A stretch of 64,000 nucleotides of DNA. Origin: Fluviicola sp. (GTDB taxonomy: Bacteria > Bacteroidota > Bacteroidia > Flavobacteriales_D > Crocinitomicaceae). This document shows positions 34,584 to 42,586 of the stretch, in pieces. The stretch lies in contig NVXU02000030.1 of NCBI GenBank assembly GCA_002734065.2, positions 109,054 through 173,053 on the forward strand, in the 5' to 3' direction. A program made the translations under genes and the position numbers. A model generated the notes under the pieces. That model saw nothing but the letters and a program-made list of their open reading frames with translations. It was not told where the DNA came from and ran no database searches. Each line of letters opens with the position of its first letter. The stretch's first letter is position 1.

Positions 34584-36274
34584 TGGAACGATTTATAAAC
34601 ATTTTAATTATTGACGATGATGTAAACTTACGTTCAAACATCAAAGATATTTTATCTGGTAGAGGTAACAACGTTTTTACTACCAGTACCGTAGAAAAGG
34701 CAATTCCAATTATCAAGAGCAAAGAAATTGGAATTTTCATTATCAATATTGAAAGTTCTACGGAAGGATTACAGGTAATAAAATCGATCAAAGACAACTC
34801 TATTCTCAACAATAGCTACATTGTAGTAGTGGCAAAAGAAGACAGTTCGGGCAACAAGTTCATCAAAGGAATGCATTACGGTGCGGTCGATTACATTACC
34901 TATCCATTCAATGCGAGTCTGATAAAAAGCAAAATTGAAGTTTTTAAATCACTCTACTACAAAGACCAAAGAATTGGACAGCTCTTAAGTAACATATTCC
35001 CAGAATCTATTTTGGAAGAATTTTCTGAGAACGGAAAATTTTCTCCTAAAAAAGTAGAAAATGGTGTCGTTTTATTTACTGATTTCGTTGATTTTTCTGT
35101 GAAGGCAAAAAAAATGAAGCCACTACATTTAATTCAACAATTAGAAAAATATTTCACCAAATTTGATGAGATAACACGTAAATATAAGCTAGAAAAAATA
35201 AAGACTATCGGTGACGCTTACATGGCTCTAGCTGGAGTGACAGAGCATCATCCCTTCCCTGCAATACGAGCATGTTTAGCAGCAATTGAAATTCGAAATT
35301 TTATTCAAATTGAGCAAGACACAGCTATTGCAATGCAAAAAGACTTTTGGGAAATACGAATTGGGTTGCACATGGGACCTTTAGTTGCCGGAATCATTGG
35401 GACGTCAAAATTCAGTTTTGATGTATGGGGAGATACCGTGAACATTGCCGCTCGAGCAGAGGCAAATACTAAAAGTGGCTCAATTACAATTACTCGGAGT
35501 ATAAATGATGCGTTAGAAGGGTATTTCAATACGACATCTCGGGGCAAAATTGACATTCAGAAAAGAGGTGGTAGCATCGAAATGTTTTACTTAGAAAAGA
35601 TAAAACAGGAATTTGCCATGTACGGAGAAGGAAACTACGCGAGCAAAGAGCTAAGAATCAAATGCGGACTGTCTCCTATGGATTTTAAACAAGCAAAATC
35701 ACACATCATTAATAGACTGAAGTCATTATTACCTGAAAACCTATCGTACCATGATTTACCGCATTCTCTTAATGTAGAAAAAGCAGTAATTCGATACTGC
35801 AAACTTGAAGGAATTAAAAATGAAGAGCTCATTCTATTAAGAACTGCGGCCTTGTATCATGACGCAGGATTTATTATGCAATACGACGATAATGAGAACT
35901 TTGCTATTCAAATGGTAAAATCAACCTTGCCTATTTACGGATATTCTGATGAACAAATTAAAATTATTTCTAGTATCATTAACGCGACTAAGAGAGATGT
36001 GGAGCCAAAAAATATTTTAGAAGAAATTATTTGTGATGCTGATCATGATTATTTAGGAAGGCCCGATTATCAAGCAATTGTAAAAAAATTAAGAATTGAG
36101 AAAGAAGAATACGGACGCAAATTTGAAGAAAAAAAGTGGATTGAATACCAAATCAATTTTTTAGAGAACATTCATCATTACTATACCGAAACAGCAAAAA
36201 ATATACGCTCACAAGGAAAAACAATTCGAATAAGAAAGCTAAAATTACAGTTGAATAAAATTAACGAAGGATAA
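34583..36274 (+). CDS. Pseudo-receiver - adenylate cyclase - HD hydrolase fusion
   Basis: A 563-residue signalling protein. Residues 5-120 form a response-regulator fold with the acidic pair D11/D12, but Asn55 replaces the phosphoacceptor Asp and Tyr107 stands where the conserved Lys should be, so it is probably not phosphorylated. Residues 155-340 form a class III cyclase: metal Asp167 and Asp211, adenine-selecting Lys207 and Asp280 ('FDVWGD'), and Asn287 and Arg291. This set predicts ATP cyclisation to cAMP. Residues 380-490 form an HD-type metal-hydrolase domain ('HDLPHSLNV', 'YHDAGF', 'DADHDY'), a possible phosphodiesterase. It is coupled to ispH in front and to the adenosyltransferase behind (0-bp gap). 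Confidence 0.85.
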   Translation: MERFINILIIDDDVNLRSNIKDILSGRGNNVFTTSTVEKAIPIIKSKEIGIFIINIESSTEGLQVIKSIKDNSILNNSYIVVVAKEDSSGNKFIKGMHYGAVDYITYPFNASLIKSKIEVFKSLYYKDQRIGQLLSNIFPESILEEFSENGKFSPKKVENGVVLFTDFVDFSVKAKKMKPLHLIQQLEKYFTKFDEITRKYKLEKIKTIGDAYMALAGVTEHHPFPAIRACLAAIEIRNFIQIEQDTAIAMQKDFWEIRIGLHMGPLVAGIIGTSKFSFDVWGDTVNIAARAEANTKSGSITITRSINDALEGYFNTTSRGKIDIQKRGGSIEMFYLEKIKQEFAMYGEGNYASKELRIKCGLSPMDFKQAKSHIINRLKSLLPENLSYHDLPHSLNVEKAVIRYCKLEGIKNEELILLRTAALYHDAGFIMQYDDNENFAIQMVKSTLPIYGYSDEQIKIISSIINATKRDVEPKNILEEIICDADHDYLGRPDYQAIVKKLRIEKEEYGRKFEEKKWIEYQINFLENIHHYYTETAKNIRSQGKTIRIRKLKLQLNKINEG

Positions 36275-36823
36275 ATGAAAGTTTACACCAAAAAAGGAGA
36301 CAAAGGAAGCACGCAATTAATCGGAGGGACAAGAATTCCAAAGAATTCTTTACGAATTGAAGCGTATGGAACCATTGATGAGTTAAATTCTCACATTGGA
36401 CTTATTCGGGACCAAGAAATCAAGGCCGAGCATGTTGAACAACTATTAGAAATTCAAGATAGATTGTTCACCTTAGGCTCTTTATTGGCGTCAGACCCAG
36501 AAAAAAAGACCATGGCTCTTCCAGAATTAAAGGAGCAAGACATCAGTAATCTTGAAAATTGGATCGATGAAATGGATACCGTCCTTGAGCCAATGAAAAA
36601 TTTTGTTCTCCCAGGAGGACATACAACAGTCTCATTTACGCAAGTTGCAAGATGCGTTTGTAGAAGAGCTGAGAGAGTGATAACAGAATTAAGTCTCAAT
36701 GATGTGGTTTTACCTGTTGTATTAGCTTACATCAATCGTTTGAGCGATTATTTATTCGTTCTTGGTAGAAAATTTACCAAAGATTTGGGTGTCGAAGAGC
36801 AAGCTTGGAGGCCGAGGATGTGA
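36275..36823 (+). CDS. Cob(I)alamin adenosyltransferase, PduO type
   Basis: A 182-residue four-helix protein. The N-terminal 'YTKKGDKGSTQLIGGTRIPK' binds ATP, and 'AYGTIDELNSHIGL' and 'ARCVCRRAERVI' complete the PduO/MMAB signature. It converts cob(I)alamin to adenosylcobalamin, the cofactor of methylmalonyl-CoA mutase and ribonucleotide reductase. It starts directly after the cyclase gene stop. Confidence 0.92.
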   Translation: MKVYTKKGDKGSTQLIGGTRIPKNSLRIEAYGTIDELNSHIGLIRDQEIKAEHVEQLLEIQDRLFTLGSLLASDPEKKTMALPELKEQDISNLENWIDEMDTVLEPMKNFVLPGGHTTVSFTQVARCVCRRAERVITELSLNDVVLPVVLAYINRLSDYLFVLGRKFTKDLGVEEQAWRPRM

Positions 36824-36826
36824 GGT

Positions 36827-36902
36827 TTGGAGCTTTGGAGCTTTGGAGTGTTGGAGTGTTGGAGTGTTGGAGTGTTGGAGTGTTGGAGCATTGGAGCATT
36901 GG
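36827..36902. repeat. 8-bp tandem repeat (TTGGAGTG type)
   Basis: Nine full 8-bp units follow each other: TTGGAGCT twice, TTGGAGTG five times, TTGGAGCA twice, then a partial unit. The array begins just after the adenosyltransferase stop. A short remnant of the same unit reappears at 37061-37076. It is probably a variable-number repeat. Because 8 is not a multiple of 3, the short open frames crossing it are not credible genes. Confidence 0.9.
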
Positions 36903-37220
36903 ATTTCTCGTCTATTCGACAAATTTGTGGGACAAAATCATAGTAAATCTGTCTGACGACAGTCAAGTCAGTTATTATCATAACAATCTACGTCATCATA
37001 TTTAATCATAACAATCTGCGCGAACTTGTACTGAGCCTGTCGAAGTATCAGCGTTCTATTTTGGAGTGTTGGAGCATTAGAGCACTAAAAAGTTAGACCC
37101 ATCTAACTTATTTTGTTAGACTACTCTAACTATTTAACTTCACTTTTAATTTTTCATTCTTCATTCTTCATTACCACCTTCTCCTAAATCAACATAACTA
37201 AAAAAGTTTTGCTCTAAAAA
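36903..37220. other. Repeat-rich noncoding spacer
   Basis: No credible gene is seen between the 8-bp array and the next promoter. The stretch holds a direct repeat (36977-36992 and 37005-37020, 'atcataacaatct[ag]cg'), a word related to the 25504 inverted repeat, the REP-like word 'cttgtactgagcctgtcgaa' at 37025-37044, and two small hairpins at 37092-37130. It looks like a landing zone for short dispersed repeats. Confidence 0.75.
37092..37130. repeat. Two tandem 6-bp-stem hairpins
   Basis: GTTAGACCCATCTAAC (37092-37107) and GTTAGACTACTCTAAC (37115-37130) have identical stems (GTTAGA/TCTAAC) with different 4-nt loops. Keeping the arms while the loop varies suggests selection for structure or for a protein binding site. 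A weak terminator role is possible. Confidence 0.55.
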
Positions 37221-37221
37221 T

Positions 37222-37251
37222 TTGGAATGTATTAAATTAAAATTACTTTTG
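37222..37251 (+). promoter_or_regulatory. Bacteroidota-type promoter for the DUF2795 gene
   Basis: A TTG (-33) at 37222-37224 is followed after exactly 19 bp by TACTTTTG (TAnnTTTG, -7) at 37244-37251. The start codon is 30 bp downstream. Both elements and the spacing fit the Bacteroidota sigma-ABfr consensus, making this the best promoter in the window. Confidence 0.7.
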
Positions 37252-37281
37252 CGCCAATACTAATAGATTAAAAGAGGAAAT

Positions 37282-37503
37282 ATGTACTGGACTTTAGAAT
37301 TAGCATCTTATTTAGAAGACGCACCGTGGCCAGCGGCAAAAGACGAATTGGTTGATTTCGCCATCAGAACTGGCGCTCCTCTTGAGGTGGTTGAGAACCT
37401 TCAAGCATTGGAGGATGAGGGAGAAACTTATGACAATATTGAAGAAATTTGGCCGGATTATCCTTCCAGAGAAGACTTTCTCTTTAATGAGGATGAATAT
37501 TAA
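37282..37503 (+). CDS. DUF2795-like small acidic protein
   Basis: A 73-residue, strongly acidic protein ('MYWTLELASYLEDAPWPAAK' at the N-terminus, then 'IEEIWPDYPSREDF'). It matches the DUF2795 family, which is highly conserved and abundant in Bacteroidota but functionally uncharacterised. It is a single-gene transcription unit: its own promoter lies at 37222-37251 and a strong terminator directly follows. Confidence 0.85.
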   Translation: MYWTLELASYLEDAPWPAAKDELVDFAIRTGAPLEVVENLQALEDEGETYDNIEEIWPDYPSREDFLFNEDEY

Positions 37504-37509
37504 TTAAAG

Positions 37510-37538
37510 AATCTCGATTTAGGTCGAGATTTTTTTTT
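37510..37538 (+). terminator. Rho-independent terminator after DUF2795 gene
   Basis: AATCTCGA and TCGAGATT form an 8-bp stem around a 6-nt loop, followed by an uninterrupted run of T. It starts 6 bp after the stop codon. Confidence 0.9.
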
Positions 37539-37552
37539 GAGTATATTGCCCT

Positions 37553-38146
37553 ATGAATTTCTTAGGACATCTATTTTTCTCAAACAATGACACTGAATTA
37601 ATGGTTGCCAATATCTTTGGCGATTTTGTAAAAGGGAAAGACCTTTCTAGGTATTCTGAGAAAATTCAATCAGGAATAATTTTACACAGAAAAATCGATG
37701 ATTACATCGACCACCACCCTATCGTACTTGAATTAAAGCATCAATTACACAAACCGCTCCCCAAAGTTGCAGGAATTGCCATTGATTTATACTTCGATCT
37801 CTTATTGGGCAAACATTGGGATAAATACAATATGATTTCATTGACCAACTTTATCAACAATTTTGAGAATGTTAAAGTCAATAGAAAAGACTACGACAAA
37901 GAACAATTCTGGAAAATGATGGATAGAATGAAAGCCGGGAAATGGTTGCATCATTCTCCAACTGATTATGGATTGGAGAAATCATCCTATGGAGTGTCTC
38001 AAATGATTTCTTTCCCAAATGTATTGCATACCGCACCAAAAATATTTTATGAGAATGAACAGATAATAGAATCAACTTTCACACAATTTATGAAAGAGGC
38101 CATACCTCATTTTCAGAATTATTTTGACAATAAAATAGAATCATAA
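37553..38146 (+). CDS. acpH: Acyl carrier protein phosphodiesterase-like protein (DUF479)
   Basis: A 197-residue helical HD-like protein. 'MNFLGHLFFSN', 'NIFGDFVKGKDL', 'GIILHRKIDDYIDHHP' and 'GIAIDLYFDLLL' are the AcpH family core. AcpH removes 4'-phosphopantetheine from ACP, giving turnover of the prosthetic group. It follows the strong terminator, so it must have its own promoter within a 15-bp gap or depend on read-through. No clear -7 element was seen. Confidence 0.8.
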   Translation: MNFLGHLFFSNNDTELMVANIFGDFVKGKDLSRYSEKIQSGIILHRKIDDYIDHHPIVLELKHQLHKPLPKVAGIAIDLYFDLLLGKHWDKYNMISLTNFINNFENVKVNRKDYDKEQFWKMMDRMKAGKWLHHSPTDYGLEKSSYGVSQMISFPNVLHTAPKIFYENEQIIESTFTQFMKEAIPHFQNYFDNKIES

Positions 38147-38227
38147 AGAGCAATTGTTACAAACATTTCATAAAAAAATGCGGTTTTTCGAATAAAAAAA
38201 CATAAATTACTATCATCAAATCAATCT

Positions 38228-39670
38228 ATGCTCTCAATAAAAACACATAAGTTCTTTTTATTTGTCGTGCTGATTCTTTCTGCAATTGTGCTAAAGAGTT
38301 GTGTAATGGAGAAAGATGAAGTCATAGAAACTTTTGACCGGCCGGATGCAAAAATTGATTTACCCGAGATTCTACAGAAAGGAAAAATTACCATTCTTGC
38401 AGAAAATAGTACAACTTCTTATTTCTACTATAAAGGGAAGGAAATGGGCTTTGAATACGAAATTTTAAAACTTTTCGCAGAAGAAATTGGTGTAGAATTA
38501 GAAGTGAAGGTGGTAAATAACCTCGACGATTTGGTAGATCTATTGAATAGCGGACAAGGAGATTTGATTGCTTGTAACTACACGGTCACAAGAGAGCGTT
38601 CAAAAATCATTAACTTTTCAACACCATTCTTACAATCACAGCAAGTTCTGGTGCAACGAAAACCAGACGGATGGGAGGACATGAAAAAAGATGAATGGAA
38701 GGAGCAATTAATTTCCTCACCAAACGAATTGGCCAATAAAAGTGTTCACGTTTGGAAAAATTCCAGTTATTACGAACGTTTAAACCATTTACAAGAAGAA
38801 ATTGGTGATACCATTCATATTGAAGGCATGGAAGGGAATATTGGCGGTGAAGAACTCATCGAAATGGTTGCGGAAGGAATCATTGACTATACAGTTACCG
38901 AAGATGTCGTTGCGAAAGTTAACAATCAATTCTACGATAACCTTTATACAGATGTTCAATTATCCGTGAAGCAAAAAATTGCTTTTGGCATGCGAAAATC
39001 AAGTCCTCTTCTAAAACACAAACTTGACGAATGGCTCAATAGTTTTATGGAAAAATCTACTTTCAGATACATCAGTAAAAAGTATTTTGACATGAAACAT
39101 GTCACCAACAGACCCAATAAAAGCTACGCTACATTGAGCAAAACTAAAATTTCTCCATTTGACAATGCTTTCAAACAGGCGGAGAAATCATCCGGTTGGG
39201 ATTGGCGACTCATTGCTGCAATATCTTACCAAGAATCCAAATTTAACCCCAACGCCTTGTCATTTGGTGGAGCTTATGGAATGATGCAGTTCATGCCAAA
39301 TACAGGTCCAACTTATGGTGTTTATCCTGATTCTCCACCTGAAATTCAAATTTTGGGAGGCGCAAAGAAATTAAAAGCCGATGAGAAACATTGGAAATTA
39401 GTTGCCGATGATTTTCAACGAAAGAAATTCTCAATGGCATCATACAATGCAGGTCGAGGACATATTATGGATGCACAAAGACTCGCCAAAAAGCACGGAT
39501 TAGATCCTTATAAATGGGATGACAATGTTGAAAAAATGTTACTCAATCTTTCTAAAAAAGAGTATTACCAAGACGAGGTCGTGCGTCACGGAATGATGAA
39601 AACACGCATCACTTACAACTATGTACGTGAAGTGACAGAAAGATACCTAGAATGGGCTTCCATTTATTAA
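38228..39670 (+). CDS. mltF: MltF-like membrane-bound lytic murein transglycosylase
   Basis: A 480-residue lipoprotein with lipobox 'LKSC' near residue 25. An N-terminal solute-binding (SBP_bac_3-like) domain at about 50-285 ('GKITILAENSTTSYFYYKG', 'DLIACNYTVTRERS') is followed by a lysozyme-like SLT domain with catalytic Glu336 ('ISYQESKFNPNALS') and 'GMMQFMP'. It cleaves peptidoglycan glycan strands to 1,6-anhydro products, and the N-terminal domain regulates it. The gene order differs from E. coli but the two-domain form is the same. Confidence 0.9.
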   Translation: MLSIKTHKFFLFVVLILSAIVLKSCVMEKDEVIETFDRPDAKIDLPEILQKGKITILAENSTTSYFYYKGKEMGFEYEILKLFAEEIGVELEVKVVNNLDDLVDLLNSGQGDLIACNYTVTRERSKIINFSTPFLQSQQVLVQRKPDGWEDMKKDEWKEQLISSPNELANKSVHVWKNSSYYERLNHLQEEIGDTIHIEGMEGNIGGEELIEMVAEGIIDYTVTEDVVAKVNNQFYDNLYTDVQLSVKQKIAFGMRKSSPLLKHKLDEWLNSFMEKSTFRYISKKYFDMKHVTNRPNKSYATLSKTKISPFDNAFKQAEKSSGWDWRLIAAISYQESKFNPNALSFGGAYGMMQFMPNTGPTYGVYPDSPPEIQILGGAKKLKADEKHWKLVADDFQRKKFSMASYNAGRGHIMDAQRLAKKHGLDPYKWDDNVEKMLLNLSKKEYYQDEVVRHGMMKTRITYNYVREVTERYLEWASIY

Positions 39671-39699
39671 TAGTTGCTATTTTTACCTAAAAAAGACTT

Positions 39700-40623
39700 G
39701 TGCTAAGCAAAGCCGAAGTAATCAAACAACTCATCGTCATAGAAGGACCCACCGCTAGCGGAAAAACATCTGTCAGTGTGCAACTTGCGAAACACTTTAA
39801 CACGTGCATTCTCTCTGCTGATTCTCGGCAATTCTACACAGAACTTTCAATTGGCACAGCGAAACCATCTTCTGAAGAACAAAAAGGCATTCAACATTAT
39901 TTTATCGATTCTCACCAACTCAGAGATGAAGTCTCCGCTGCGCAATTTGAGCAAGAAGCATTGCAAATTTTGCAAGAAGAGTTTAAGAGCAAAGACCTCA
40001 TTATTTTAGTCGGAGGTTCTGGAATGTTTATTGACGCCTTGTGCATCGGGTTAGACAAAATTCCTTCTTCCAAACAAATGAGAGCTGAAATTCAGGCAGA
40101 ATATGACCAAAAAGGGCTTGGTTTTTTGCTTGAAGAACTAAAAAGTAAAGATCCTGACTATTTTGAGGAGGTTGACCAACAAAATCCCCCGAGAATCATC
40201 CGAGCCATCGAAGCAATGCGCTTAAGCGGTAAAAAATATTCTGAATTGAGAAAAGCAAAGCCAGATGAACGTCCTTTTCAAGTGCAACGTTTTGTGCTGA
40301 AACACGATAGAAAATCATTGTACACAAGAATCAATGCTCGCGTTGAAAGCATGATTGCACAAGGGCTAATAGCCGAAGCAATGTCTGTGAAGCATCTAAG
40401 AACCCTGTCTTCTCTGAACACTGTTGGTTACAAAGAACTGTTTGAGTATTTTGACGGAGAAGTCTCGCAACATGAAGCCATCGAAAAAATAAAAAGAAAC
40501 AGCAGACGCTATGCAAAACGACAAATTACATGGTTCAAACGCCATGAAGATGCAATTTGGGTGAATTTTAAAAGCACAGAGCAAGTTTGCAAAGAAATTA
40601 TTCAAAAAATCGACCTAAAGTAA
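39700..40623 (+). CDS. miaA: tRNA dimethylallyltransferase
   Basis: A 307-residue MiaA. The P-loop is 'GPTASGKTS' at about 16-24, then 'SADSRQFYTELSIGTAKP' (with Asp and Arg for tRNA A37), 'VGGSGMFIDAL' and 'TVGYKELFEYFDGE'. It adds an isopentenyl group to A37 of UNN-reading tRNAs, using DMAPP. The start is a GTG at 39700, because no ATG occurs before the P-loop region. Confidence 0.92.
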   Translation: MLSKAEVIKQLIVIEGPTASGKTSVSVQLAKHFNTCILSADSRQFYTELSIGTAKPSSEEQKGIQHYFIDSHQLRDEVSAAQFEQEALQILQEEFKSKDLIILVGGSGMFIDALCIGLDKIPSSKQMRAEIQAEYDQKGLGFLLEELKSKDPDYFEEVDQQNPPRIIRAIEAMRLSGKKYSELRKAKPDERPFQVQRFVLKHDRKSLYTRINARVESMIAQGLIAEAMSVKHLRTLSSLNTVGYKELFEYFDGEVSQHEAIEKIKRNSRRYAKRQITWFKRHEDAIWVNFKSTEQVCKEIIQKIDLK

Positions 40624-40675
40624 AACTTGGAATGATTCTTGAAAACTCTTAATCAAACCATTCAAAATAGACTCC

Positions 40676-41317
40676 ATGAAAATAAAACTTGATAAAGTAA
40701 TGCCGCAGCCACTTGCCTCTATTAAGCACAGTGACAAAAGTATTTGGGGCAATGAAATAGAACTCAGCCCTCAAAAAAAAATATTACTGAATGCATCAAG
40801 TGGAAAGGGGAAATCAACCTTTGCAACTACCGTTTTTGGCTTGCGAGATGACTACTCAGGAACCATCACATACGATGGACGCGACATCAGAACATTGAAC
40901 GTAGATGACTGGACAGAGATAAGAATGAATAAATTATCCGTTGTGTTTCAAGATTTACAACTGTTTCCAAAATTATCCGTTCGTGAGAATTTATTGCTCA
41001 AAAACTCACTCACTGATACGTATTCTGAAGAAGAATTGAAGCAACATCTAACAATGCTAGAAATTGAAGATAAATGGGAGCAAAAATGCGGATTACTATC
41101 AATGGGGCAGCAGCAACGAGTAGCAATTGTTCGTTCTCTTGCACAACCTTTTGAATGGCTAATTATGGATGAACCATTCTCACACCTTGATGAAGAAAAT
41201 ACGCAACGTTGCCTAAAATTAATTGATGCAAGAGCAAATAAAATCAATGCAGGGTTTGTTCTCACGACATTGGGAGACGACCACAATTTTAATTTTGACC
41301 AAGAACTAAACCTATAA
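40676..41317 (+). CDS. ABC transporter ATPase, LolD/MacB type
   Basis: A 213-residue ATPase. Walker A is 'ASSGKGKST' (first Gly replaced by Ala), Q-loop 'VVFQDLQLFPKLSV', signature 'LSMGQQQR', Walker B 'WLIMDEPFSHLD'. It is shorter than most LolD proteins and lacks the usual final His-switch context ('LTTLGDDHNF'). It forms an operon with the permease gene 4 bp downstream. A role in lipoprotein release or peptide/antibiotic efflux is possible. Confidence 0.8.
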   Translation: MKIKLDKVMPQPLASIKHSDKSIWGNEIELSPQKKILLNASSGKGKSTFATTVFGLRDDYSGTITYDGRDIRTLNVDDWTEIRMNKLSVVFQDLQLFPKLSVRENLLLKNSLTDTYSEEELKQHLTMLEIEDKWEQKCGLLSMGQQQRVAIVRSLAQPFEWLIMDEPFSHLDEENTQRCLKLIDARANKINAGFVLTTLGDDHNFNFDQELNL

Positions 41318-41321
41318 TATC

Positions 41322-42503
41322 ATGCTGAACAAATTACTTTTTAAAAATCAAGACAGGAAACAGCTGGTAATTGCAATTATTGGTGCGTTTATGGGAATAA
41401 CTTTTCTCATTACTTCCATCCATTACCTCATCAAAGTCAATGAGTTTGGTGAAGGAGAAGATATTTTAGGTCCGAATACCATAATTGTGCAGAAAGAAGT
41501 TTCTAATGCAAGCACATTGGGACTTTCTAAGACCGATTTTAGTCTCAATGAGATAGAAAAAATGAAAGCCAATCATTTTATCAAGGATGTGAAACCTGTT
41601 CTTGCGAATAATTTTGATATCTTCTTTAAAATAGATGACCCATTAGTTCCTCCGTTTAGTACTGTTATTTTTATTCAAACCGTAGACCCCGACTTCATAG
41701 AGTTAGATGAAATTGATTGGAACTGGAAAGAGGGCGATGAATACGTACCAATGATTATGCCCCGTGATTTTATCGTGATGCTAAACACCTTTATGAGCGC
41801 AAATAACATTCCGCAAGTCTCAGATGATTTGGCAAAGGACATAAAAATAGTTTTTGAACTATCAAACAAAGACAACAGTCAAAAAGAAACTGTAAAAGTG
41901 AAGATTGTTGGCTTTACCAGTGAAGTTTCGTCGCTTTTGGTACCAGAATCGTTCATGACTTATGGAAATGATAAATTCTCTGACGGTTCTAAGCAAAAAA
42001 TTACCCAAATTATGATTTCCGGAGAAGAGAGTAAATTCGGTCTTGTAGAGGAGATGCTCAAAAAAAGAGGTCTTGAATCCAAAGATTCTCAAATGATCGT
42101 CGGAAGGTTAAAAAGCATGGTTGGAACCTTGTTTTTAGTTGTATTGGGAATATCAATCATTGCCGTTTTTGTTTCGGGATTGGTTCTTATTCAATACATG
42201 CAGCTGTTAATGTCTAGAAATGCGTATGAAGTGAGAACCTTGATGAGAATGGGGCATCATCCTAAAAAAATCATTCGTATGTTCTTCGTTTACTTTGTGA
42301 AAATCTTTGGAATTGTCGCTTCTTTGGGCTTGGTATTGTTCTTTATTTTCAAATTCTTCTTAGACGATATGTTTTCAACGGGTGGCTTATACATTGGGAC
42401 AGAAATTACAATCGGAAGCATCGCAGCATTACTTATTGCTTATCTTTTATTTGCTTTTGCAAGTTACAGAACAGCAACGAAAGGCATTTTTAACGAATAT
42501 TAG
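41322..42503 (+). CDS. FtsX/MacB-like ABC transporter permease
   Basis: A 393-residue permease with one N-terminal helix (about 14-36), a periplasmic domain of about 220 residues, and three C-terminal helices (about 265-385). 'NAYEVRTLMRMGHHPKKIIRMFFVYF' is the cytoplasmic coupling loop typical of FtsX-like permeases. It works with the ATPase encoded just upstream. The substrate is not known. Confidence 0.8.
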   Translation: MLNKLLFKNQDRKQLVIAIIGAFMGITFLITSIHYLIKVNEFGEGEDILGPNTIIVQKEVSNASTLGLSKTDFSLNEIEKMKANHFIKDVKPVLANNFDIFFKIDDPLVPPFSTVIFIQTVDPDFIELDEIDWNWKEGDEYVPMIMPRDFIVMLNTFMSANNIPQVSDDLAKDIKIVFELSNKDNSQKETVKVKIVGFTSEVSSLLVPESFMTYGNDKFSDGSKQKITQIMISGEESKFGLVEEMLKKRGLESKDSQMIVGRLKSMVGTLFLVVLGISIIAVFVSGLVLIQYMQLLMSRNAYEVRTLMRMGHHPKKIIRMFFVYFVKIFGIVASLGLVLFFIFKFFLDDMFSTGGLYIGTEITIGSIAALLIAYLLFAFASYRTATKGIFNEY

Positions 42504-42586
42504 CCGTTAAAGAAATGTTAAATTGACCTCAGAAATGTACTTTTACGCATTAATACAAATATCTTTAGACGAATAAAATTACAACA

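Noticed and set aside
36748..37005. Several short open frames across the 8-bp repeat (Leu-Gln-His-Ser-Asn-Thr-Pro and Gly/Leu/Glu/Cys/Trp/Ser-rich)
   Set aside because: They arise from translating an 8-bp tandem repeat in different frames and have no gene-like features.
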